Part shown: positions 57,674 to 64,000 of the stretch, one piece after another | How positions within the stretch are numbered: position 1 is the stretch's first letter | Layout of the letters: each line of letters begins with the position of its first letter | Source: Pseudomonadota bacterium | Lineage (GTDB): Bacteria > Pseudomonadota > Alphaproteobacteria > Acetobacterales > Acetobacteraceae | Reading direction: 5' to 3' | Length of the DNA stretch: 64,000 nt | NCBI GenBank assembly: GCA_021801255.1 | Contig: JAJYYH010000020.1 | Location: 1 to 64,000, forward strand | The notes under the pieces: model-generated | The model's input: only the letters and a program-made list of their open reading frames with translations | What the model was told of the DNA's origin: nothing | Databases searched by the model: none | Program-made: the position numbers and the translations under genes

Positions 57674-60310
57674 CTAGCTCGCCGCCGTGAACATTTTCCT
57701 TACCATCTCCCCGGTATTCGCGCTGAGACCGGGGTGACGCGCGAGCGTGGCGAGGGTTTCCCGCATCATCCCCCGCCGCGCCTCGGGAAAACGCCGCCAC
57801 AGCCCGAACGCGGTGACGAGACGGGAGGCGAGCTGCGGATTGGCGGCGTCCAGCGCGATCACGGTCCTGGCCAAAAGCTCGTAACCCGCCCCTGATGGGT
57901 CGTGGAAGGCCAGCGGATTGGCCTGCGAAAAAGTGCCGATGAGCGCGCGCACCCGGTTGGGATTGCGGAGCGTGAAATCGGCATGACGGGCGAGCGCCTG
58001 GACGCGCCCCAGCGTGGTGGCGGCGGCAACCCCGGCCTGGATCGCGAACCATTTGTCGAGCACCAGATCATCGCCACGCCACGTCTCGTAAAACCGCGCC
58101 AGCGCCGCCTCCCGCGCGGCGGTCTCGGTCGCCGCCAGCAAGGTGAGGGCGGCGAGGCGGTCGGTCATGGTGGAGGCGGTGCCAAACTGCGTCATGGCGC
58201 GCCCGATCGCGCGGTCGCCCTCGGCGGCCATGAGATAGGAGAGACAGACATTCTTGAGCGCCCGCTGGCCCATTGCACGGCCATCGAGCGCCGCCGTCGC
58301 CGCCGCCCGCAAGCGCTCATAGGTCGCCGCCAGCGGCACCGCGAGCGCCCGGCCGATCGCGACGCGCGCCGCCTCGCGCGCGGCGTGCAACGCCTCGACA
58401 TCGATCTCCGCCATTTCCTCGCCGAGCTGCGTCTCGGAGGGCAAGGTCAAAGCTTCGGCGGCGAAGGCGGGATCGGCCTCGGCCTGTTCGAGCTGCGCCG
58501 CGAAGGCCGCGATCAGCCCCGCATCGAGGCCGAGATTGCTGCCCGAGCGCCAGGCGGCGGCGGTTTCCAGCAGGGTTTCGGTCGCGTCACGCTGCAGGCA
58601 GTCCCAGCGCAGGAAGGGGTCGGGATCGTGGGTCGCGAGGAAGCGCAGCCGCGCGCGATCCTGCCCGCGCAGCTTCACCGGCGCCGAAAACCCGCGCAGC
58701 AGCGCCGGCACCGGCCGGCGCGCCAGGCCGGTGAAGCGCCATTCCTGCTCGGCCTCGTCGAGCAGCAGAACGCGCTCCATGCTCGCCGCCGCGCCGGCAA
58801 GGCAGAGCGCCAAAGGCTGCCCGGTTTCGGCATCGAGCAAGCCACAGCGGATCGGGATCGGCAGCGGCGCCTTTTCGGCCTGCCCCGGCGTCGGCGGAAT
58901 GTACTGGCGGAGCCGCAGCGTGAAGCTCCGCGACGCCGCGTCATAGCTTTCCTCGGCGGTGATCTCGGGCGTGCCGGCCTCTTCGTACCATTTCAGGAAC
59001 GGCGTGAGATCGACCCCCGCGCCTTCGCCGATTGCTTCGAGAAAATCCTCGATCGTCACCGCCTGGTTGTCGCATTGCACGAAATAGCGGTCCATCCCGG
59101 CGCGGAAGCCGGCGGCGCCGAGCCGGGTGTGGATCATCCGCACCAGTTCGGCGCCCTTCTGATAGATCGTCGCGGTGTAGAAATTATCGATTTTTTGATA
59201 GGAGTCGGGGCGCACGGGATGGGCGAGCGGGCCGGCATCCTCGGAAAATTGCGCCGCGCGCAGGCGGCGGACATCGGCAATCCGCTGCACAGCGCGCGAG
59301 CCCTGATCGGCGGAGAATTCCTGGTCGCGGAAGACCGTCAGGCCCTCCTTGAGCGAAAGCTGGAACCAGTCGCGGCAGGTGATGCGGTTGCCGGTCCAGT
59401 TATGGAAATATTCGTGCGAAATCACCGTCTCGATGCCGCGATAGTCGGTATCGCTTGCGGTATCGGGCCGCGCCAGCACATAGCGCGTGTTGAAAATATT
59501 GAGCCCCTTGTTCTCCATTGCCCCCATGTTGAAATCCGACACCGCGGCGATGTTGAACACGTCGAGATCATATTCGCGCCCGAAGACGCGCTCATCCCAG
59601 GCCATCGCGGTCTTGAGGCAGTGCATGGCATGGCCGCATTTGTCTTCATCGCCGCGCCGCACCCAGATCGCGAGCGCCACCCGGCGGCCGGAACACGTGA
59701 CGAAATGATCACGCACCGCAACCAGGTCGCCAGCCACCACGGCGAAGAGATAGCAGGGTTTGGGATGCGGGTCGTGCCACTTGACCCAGTGCCGCCCGCC
59801 CTCGGCCGCGCCTTGATCGACGCGGTTGCCGTTCGAGAGCAGCACCGGAAAGCGGGCGCGATCGGCGAGCAGGGTGGTGGTGTAGCGCGCCATGACATCG
59901 GGGCGGTCGGGGAAGAAGGTGATGCGGCGAAACCCCTCGGCTTCGCACTGCGTATAGAAATTGCCGCCCGAGACATAAAGGCCCGAAAGCGCGGTATTGG
60001 CCGCCGGGTCGAGCCGGGTGACGATTTCGAGGGCGAACGCCGGCGGCGGATCGAACAGGGTAAGGCCAGTGGCGTCCACCCGATAGCGCGCCGGATCGAG
60101 CGCCGCGCCGTCAAGCCGCAAGGCCACGAGTTCGATCGCCTCGCCATCGAGGCGGAGCGGCAGAGCGGCCTCGCCCGCCGGATTGCGCCGCAATCTCAGC
60201 TGCGCCGTCACCAGGGTGGCGTCGGGCTCCAGCCGGAAGAGCAGATCAACCTCATCGACCAGGAAAGCCGGCGGGCGGTAGTCCCCGCGATGAACCGCAG
60301 CGTCGCTCAT
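57674..60310 (-). CDS. pepN: Aminopeptidase N (M1 family metallopeptidase)
   Basis: 878 residues from the ATG at 60308-60310 with AGGAG upstream; the frame to 60355 is not used. The substrate-binding motif GAMENKG lies near residue 262, and the zinc site HEYFHNW is at 299-305 with the third ligand Glu322 (HExxH-X18-E). The C-terminal alpha-helical domain is full length, as in E. coli PepN. It cleaves N-terminal amino acids from peptides in the cytoplasm. It is divergent from rpmB and single. Confidence 0.95.
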   Translation of the reverse strand: MSDAAVHRGDYRPPAFLVDEVDLLFRLEPDATLVTAQLRLRRNPAGEAALPLRLDGEAIELVALRLDGAALDPARYRVDATGLTLFDPPPAFALEIVTRLDPAANTALSGLYVSGGNFYTQCEAEGFRRITFFPDRPDVMARYTTTLLADRARFPVLLSNGNRVDQGAAEGGRHWVKWHDPHPKPCYLFAVVAGDLVAVRDHFVTCSGRRVALAIWVRRGDEDKCGHAMHCLKTAMAWDERVFGREYDLDVFNIAAVSDFNMGAMENKGLNIFNTRYVLARPDTASDTDYRGIETVISHEYFHNWTGNRITCRDWFQLSLKEGLTVFRDQEFSADQGSRAVQRIADVRRLRAAQFSEDAGPLAHPVRPDSYQKIDNFYTATIYQKGAELVRMIHTRLGAAGFRAGMDRYFVQCDNQAVTIEDFLEAIGEGAGVDLTPFLKWYEEAGTPEITAEESYDAASRSFTLRLRQYIPPTPGQAEKAPLPIPIRCGLLDAETGQPLALCLAGAAASMERVLLLDEAEQEWRFTGLARRPVPALLRGFSAPVKLRGQDRARLRFLATHDPDPFLRWDCLQRDATETLLETAAAWRSGSNLGLDAGLIAAFAAQLEQAEADPAFAAEALTLPSETQLGEEMAEIDVEALHAAREAARVAIGRALAVPLAATYERLRAAATAALDGRAMGQRALKNVCLSYLMAAEGDRAIGRAMTQFGTASTMTDRLAALTLLAATETAAREAALARFYETWRGDDLVLDKWFAIQAGVAAATTLGRVQALARHADFTLRNPNRVRALIGTFSQANPLAFHDPSGAGYELLARTVIALDAANPQLASRLVTAFGLWRRFPEARRGMMRETLATLARHPGLSANTGEMVRKMFTAAS

Positions 60311-60398
60311 ACCCGCTCCTCGGATGGCGCGCCGCAGGGCGCGCGTGCCAGGCAATCATGAGGGATTTGCCACCGGCAAGGCAATTTTCCATGGCCCA

Positions 60399-60427
60399 TT
60401 GACGCTGCGCCACGCTTTGGCCATAAG
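60399..60427 (+). promoter_or_regulatory. rpmB promoter
   Basis: TTGACG (60399-60404), 17 bases, CATAAG (60422-60427) forms a good sigma-70 promoter, giving a leader of about 55 bases before the rpmB ATG. The Shine-Dalgarno is AAGGAAG just before 60490. Confidence 0.6.
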
Positions 60428-60489
60428 CCCCCCGCGCCCATTTTCCGGAGACGCCGCTTCGGCGCCCGACAAGCTTAAGGAAGAGATCG

Positions 60490-60804
60490 ATGTCCCGCCG
60501 CTGCCAGATCACCGGCAAGACCATCATGACGGGCAATAACGTCAGCCACGCCAATAACAAAACCCGCCGCCGCTTCCTGCCCAACCTACAGGAGGCCTCG
60601 CTGCTTTCCGACATCCTCGGCATGCCCACGGCGCTCCGGGTGACGACGCGGGCGCTGCGCAGCATCGAGCATAATGGCGGCCTCGATGCCTTCCTGCTCA
60701 CCGCCCCGACGCGCAAGCTGTCGCCCGAGGCGCGCACCCTGAAACGCCGTATCCTCCGCGCCCGCACCCGCCGCGAGACCGCCGCCGCGCCGCAGTCGCG
60801 GTAA
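60490..60804 (+). CDS. rpmB: 50S ribosomal protein L28
   Basis: 104 residues. The N-terminus [28 protein letters not shown] is the L28 signature, and later [21 protein letters not shown] matches the alphaproteobacterial long form, which carries a basic C-terminal tail. L28 is a late-assembling component of the large subunit. It stands alone between divergent pepN and the convergent protease gene, with a predicted promoter and a REP array after the stop codon. Confidence 0.97.
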   Translation: MSRRCQITGKTIMTGNNVSHANNKTRRRFLPNLQEASLLSDILGMPTALRVTTRALRSIEHNGGLDAFLLTAPTRKLSPEARTLKRRILRARTRRETAAAPQSR

Positions 60805-60807
60805 GGC

Positions 60808-60924
60808 GAGGGCTCTGCCCTCGACCCGCTGGGGCCTGAAGCCCCAGACCCCCAACCCTCTACGTGAAAGGGTCCAGGGACTTCTGTCCCTGGCGGGGTC
60901 CAGGGGCAGCGCCCCTGGCCTTAT
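60808..60924. repeat. REP-like array after rpmB (copy F, two or three units)
   Basis: Three hairpins occur in succession: one on GAGGGCTCTGCCCTC, one on CTGGGGCCTGAAGCCCCAG (60828-60846) and one on CCAGGGGCAGCGCCCCTGG (60900-60918). The first two are joined by the family linker GACCCG. It separates the convergent rpmB and S41 protease genes and probably serves as a bidirectional 3' end. Confidence 0.75.
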
Positions 60925-60930
60925 CTTGCC

Positions 60931-62457
60931 TCACGGCGCGGCGGGGAGAAACTGCGGCGGCAGGAGGGCGTTGGCGTAGCTGTCCGGGTGGTCGATCAGG
61001 AAGCGTGCTCCTTGTAGGTCGAGATCGGTGCCGATCGCGGCCGGGCAGGCGTCGCGGATTTCGAGCACCATGGCCGCGGGCAGCGGTGGCCGCGCCGTGC
61101 GGTGCCGCGCCAGCGCCGCGGCCAGCGGCCGGTCGCCTTTTGCCAGCGTCTCCAATTCCTGCTGCAAGGTGTCGGCGCCGAGGCTGGTGCAGATCTGCGG
61201 CAGCACGCCGAGGTCCTGGATCGGCCAGCCGAGCGGGGCGAGCACACGGCTCCAGGTGACAAACAGCTCGCCGCCATCGGGCAGCGGCGTCACCGTCTGG
61301 ATCAGCCCCTTGCCGAGGGTCGCGCTGCCGATTACCACGGCGCGGCGGTTATCGGCGAGGGCGGCGGCGGTGATTTCGGCAGCGCTCGCCGAGCGGCCAT
61401 CGACCAGCACCACCACAGGGAGGTCGTCGGCGCGCGCCTCGGCGTCGGCCTGGAGCACCCGGTTGGCCGAGGGGTCGCGCCCGGCCGTGATGGCGACGAG
61501 ACCGCTGCCGAGCAGGCCGCCCACCACCGCGACCGCCTGTTGTAGCAAACCGCCGCGATTGCCGCGCAGATCGAGCACCAGCCCGCGCGGCGGGACGTGG
61601 CGGGCGAAGGCTGCCTTGAGCGCGGCGTCGAATTGCTGGCCGGTGCCACGCTGGAACCCGGTGAGACGCAGGACCAGGAGACCGTCGAGGGGGCTTGCGA
61701 ACACGCTCTGTGGCGGCACCAGCCCGCGTAGCAGATCGACCCGCAGCCGCCGCCCGTCATGGCCGCGCAGTTCGAGCCGGACATGGGTCGCGGGTGGCCC
61801 CGCAAGCAACGCCGCGGTGCTCACCGCATCGGCCATCCCGAGCGGGGTGCGATCGATGGCGAGGAGCGTCTCGCCCGGACGCAGCCCGGCGGCGGCGGCG
61901 GGGCTGTCGGGTTGCACCGCATCAATGACCACCCGCGCCCCGCGCTGGCCGAGGATCAACCCGACGCCGCCATCGGCGCGGCGTCCCTGGCGGTCGATCT
62001 CGGTCTCGCCCGGTGCGGCATAGCGGGAATAGGGATCGAGGTGGTTGAACAATTCATCGAACAGGCCACGAATGACGCCTTGCGGCCCGGCCCGCCGCAC
62101 CGTGGCCGAGGCCCCCCAGCCCGCCGCCGCGAACTCCGCCGTGACCATGCCCCAGCCGTCGGCGTCATCCGGCCCCGGGGCGGGACGGCGCAGCAGCTCG
62201 CGATCGGCGCCACGCAGCACCACCTGGTCGGCCTGGCGTTCGGGCATCAGCGCCGGGTCCATCACCGCCAGACCGCGCAGCGCCCAGAGTGCCAGGCGCG
62301 GGATCGGGATCGCCTCCAGCGTGCGCGGCGCCATGAAGCCATAGGCGGTGGCAAACACCTGAGCCACCAGGGGCGTGGGAAAATCGAGAGTTTCGGCCGC
62401 CCCCGCGAAGGGGGCCGTGAGCAGCAGCGCGAACAGGAAAAAACCGGCGTGTCTCAC
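60931..62457 (-). CDS. S41 family C-terminal processing peptidase
   Basis: 508 residues. A signal peptide (MRHAGFFLFALLLTAPFAGAAE) is followed by a helical region and a PDZ domain (about 170-250, GGVGLILGQRGARVVIDAVQPDSPAAAAGLRPGETLLAI). The S41 core has LVLDLRGNRGGLLQQAVAVVGGLL, VVVLVDGRSASAAEITAAALADNRRAVVIGSATLGKG with the catalytic Ser (in SASAAE) and Lys (GKG). It is a periplasmic or exported CtpA-type protease. Its start overlaps the end of rnr by four bases, so it may be cotranscribed with the ribonuclease. Confidence 0.9.
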   Translation of the reverse strand: MRHAGFFLFALLLTAPFAGAAETLDFPTPLVAQVFATAYGFMAPRTLEAIPIPRLALWALRGLAVMDPALMPERQADQVVLRGADRELLRRPAPGPDDADGWGMVTAEFAAAGWGASATVRRAGPQGVIRGLFDELFNHLDPYSRYAAPGETEIDRQGRRADGGVGLILGQRGARVVIDAVQPDSPAAAAGLRPGETLLAIDRTPLGMADAVSTAALLAGPPATHVRLELRGHDGRRLRVDLLRGLVPPQSVFASPLDGLLVLRLTGFQRGTGQQFDAALKAAFARHVPPRGLVLDLRGNRGGLLQQAVAVVGGLLGSGLVAITAGRDPSANRVLQADAEARADDLPVVVLVDGRSASAAEITAAALADNRRAVVIGSATLGKGLIQTVTPLPDGGELFVTWSRVLAPLGWPIQDLGVLPQICTSLGADTLQQELETLAKGDRPLAAALARHRTARPPLPAAMVLEIRDACPAAIGTDLDLQGARFLIDHPDSYANALLPPQFLPAAP

Positions 62458-64000
62458 GGGCGGTGGAGCTTGGTGCTCCGCCGGCCACGCGCCGGGCCAG
62501 GCCGCGGTGGCGCAGGTTGGAAAAGGTGAAAGACCAGCCCGCCGGTGAGCGGATTAGCCTCCATCAGGCGCACCTCGACGGTCTGCGCCAGGCGATAGCT
62601 CACACGGCTCCGCCGCCCGGAAAGCATTTGCTGATCCTGATCGAATATCCACTCATCATCGGGCAAGGAAGAGAGCGGCACGATTCCACTCGCGCCAATT
62701 GCCGGTAGTGTGACGAAAATCACCGCCCGCGTCACGCCGGAAATGCGCGCGGCGAAATTTTCTCCCACCCGCTCGGCAAGGAAAGCCGCGAGATAGCGCT
62801 CGATCGCGGCGCGCTCGGCGCTCGCCGCGCGGCGCTCGGTCAGGGTAATGTGCGCCGCGGTCTCTTCCAGCCCGTCCGCGCCCCCGAGCCCACCGGGGCC
62901 GAGCCGGCAGGCCGCAATCAGCGCGCGATGGATCAGGAGGTCGGCATAGCGGCGGATCGGGCTGGTGAAATGCGCGTAGCGCGCGAGACCTAAGCCAAAA
63001 TGGCCGATATTGTCGGGGCTATAGGCCGCCTGGGACTGGCTGCGCAGGATCATTTCATTGACCAGCGGCGCCTCGGTGCGGCCGGCAACACGGCGCAGCA
63101 CGGCGTCGAGATCGCGCGGATGCAGCCGATCCCCCGGTGGCAGCGAAATATCGAAGCTCGCCAGCAGCTCGCGGAGAGTGGCGAGTTTTTCCGGCGATGG
63201 CGGGGCATGGACGCGATAGACGCAAGGGGCATGGCGGGTCTCCAGCTCCTCGGCGGCGGCGACATTGGCGAGCACCATGAACTCCTCGATCAGCCGGTGG
63301 CTGTCGAGGCGCGGGCGCGGGCGGATGGCGCGGATTTTGCCTGTGGCGTCGAGTTCCACCTGCTGCTCGGGGAGATCGAGATCGAGCGTGCCGCGCGCCC
63401 GCCGCGCCGCCAGCAGGGCGTGAAAGGCGCCATGGAGCGGGTCGAGCAGCGCTGCCATCGCCCCGGCTTCGTGCGCCGCCTGCACCTCCTCATAGGTGAG
63501 GCGGGCGGCACTTTTCATCAGACCACGGCCGAAGCGATGGGTGTGTTTGCGCCCCGCGCCATCGATGCGCATCTCGACGAACAGGCAGCCGCGCTCCTCG
63601 CCGGGGCGAAGGCTGCACCAACCATTGGAAAGCGCCTCGGGCAGCATCGGCACCACGCGGTCGGGGAAATAGACGCTGTTGCCGCGCAGCCGTGCGTCAC
63701 GATCCAGCGCCGCGCCGGGGCGGACATAGTGCGCGACATCGGCGATGGCGACGATCAGCCGAAACCCATCAGCCGTCGCTTCGGCATGGACGGCATCGTC
63801 GAAATCCCGCGCGTCCGCCCCGTCGATGGTGACCAGCGGCAGGGCGCGCAGATCCTCCCGCCCAGAAAGCCCCGTGGCGCGAGCGCCGGCCGCCTCGGCC
63901 AGCGCGTCGGCGGAGAAATCGAGCGGAATGTCGTGCAGCGCGAGGACAAGCCGGCTCACCGAACGCGCCTCGCCCTCCCGCCCGAGGCGGGCGATGACGC
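62454..64000 (-). CDS. rnr: Ribonuclease R, C-terminal part (cut by window edge)
   Basis: The frame continues past 64000; the GTG at 63959 is internal (VIARLGREGEARSVSRLVLA reads through it). The visible part is the RNB catalytic domain: TIDGADARDFDDAVHAE has the metal-binding aspartates, then IADVAHYVRPGAALDRDARLRGNSVYFPDRVVPMLPEAL, DLPEQQVEL and YSPDNIGHFGLGLARYAHFTSPIRRYADLLIHR. A C-terminal S1 domain (about the last 100 residues) ends GGLVFHLFQPAP. The cold-shock domains lie to the right of the window. It degrades structured RNA 3' to 5'. Confidence 0.93.
   Translation of the reverse strand, partial: VIARLGREGEARSVSRLVLALHDIPLDFSADALAEAAGARATGLSGREDLRALPLVTIDGADARDFDDAVHAEATADGFRLIVAIADVAHYVRPGAALDRDARLRGNSVYFPDRVVPMLPEALSNGWCSLRPGEERGCLFVEMRIDGAGRKHTHRFGRGLMKSAARLTYEEVQAAHEAGAMAALLDPLHGAFHALLAARRARGTLDLDLPEQQVELDATGKIRAIRPRPRLDSHRLIEEFMVLANVAAAEELETRHAPCVYRVHAPPSPEKLATLRELLASFDISLPPGDRLHPRDLDAVLRRVAGRTEAPLVNEMILRSQSQAAYSPDNIGHFGLGLARYAHFTSPIRRYADLLIHRALIAACRLGPGGLGGADGLEETAAHITLTERRAASAERAAIERYLAAFLAERVGENFAARISGVTRAVIFVTLPAIGASGIVPLSSLPDDEWIFDQDQQMLSGRRSRVSYRLAQTVEVRLMEANPLTGGLVFHLFQPAPPRPGPARGRRSTKLHRP

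Noticed and set aside
57902-60361. An 819-residue plus-strand frame
   Set aside because: Antisense to pepN; composition is that of a shadow frame.
1-64000. CRISPR arrays, tRNA or rRNA genes, phage genes
   Set aside because: No regularly spaced direct repeats, cloverleaf-like stretches, rRNA segments or phage structural or integrase genes were noticed on either strand.

Overview
The window is GC-rich chromosomal DNA from an alphaproteobacterium. Codon choice, a phasin gene, ferredoxin-NADP reductase, AddAB rather than RecBCD, and the order tsaE-amgK-murU-addB-addA point to the Rhodospirillales, most likely an Acetobacteraceae-like organism. That placement is an inference from gene content, not a database match. 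Genes are dense (about 55 credible CDS) and many neighbours overlap by ATGA or GTGA. I see no rRNA, tRNA, CRISPR array, prophage or origin. The only insertion sequence is the first 15 codons of an IS1595-type transposase at the left edge.

Layout from left to right. 182-5806 (-): a catabolic operon of unknown substrate, with a paired acyl-CoA dehydrogenase, a CaiB/BaiF CoA transferase, an FMN reductase, a tyrosine phosphatase and an enoyl-CoA hydratase-like protein. 6084-12262: a divergent sulfide-response locus. An ArsR-family regulator with the BigR/SqrR cysteine spacing sits back to back with sulfide:quinone oxidoreductase plus a DUF2892 membrane protein, and is followed on its own side by an HlyD adaptor and an RND pump. 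12358-19590 (+): a pentapeptide-repeat protein, a secreted phosphoesterase with an SDR, a histidine kinase/NtrC-type regulator pair, and a secreted protein. 19813-21635 (-): a small monooxygenase, an alcohol dehydrogenase remnant, and arsM-arsR. 21934-27193 (+): a five-gene exopolysaccharide or glycan cluster. 27462-34197: a DUF2189 membrane protein, a D,D-carboxypeptidase, a phasin, a small basic protein, a YbhB-like protein, an acyl-CoA synthetase and ferredoxin-NADP reductase. 34297-42958 (+): tsaE, the peptidoglycan-recycling pair amgK-murU, then addB-addA. 43270-46502: acyl-CoA synthetase, a KirBac potassium channel and a MarR regulator; this block is bracketed by an inverted pair of diverged repeats. 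46789-55364 (-): a leucine/valine degradation operon (isobutyryl-CoA dehydrogenase, mmsB, acyl-CoA synthetase, ivd, mccB, mccA). 55634-64000: a MASE1-PAS-GGDEF diguanylate cyclase, pepN, rpmB, an S41 protease and the 3' part of rnr.

The most interesting parts are regulatory and repetitive. (1) The sulfide locus has face-to-face promoters around one 22-bp dyad, so one persulfide sensor could control both sulfide oxidation and an RND pump. (2) Both ArsR-family regulators have promoters placed so that their mRNAs would be nearly leaderless. (3) The intergenic regions carry a family of double-hairpin REP-like repeats, a 141-bp MITE-like element, and the repeat pair flanking the KirBac block. All functions are assigned by recognising motifs and family signatures by eye; no database search was run.
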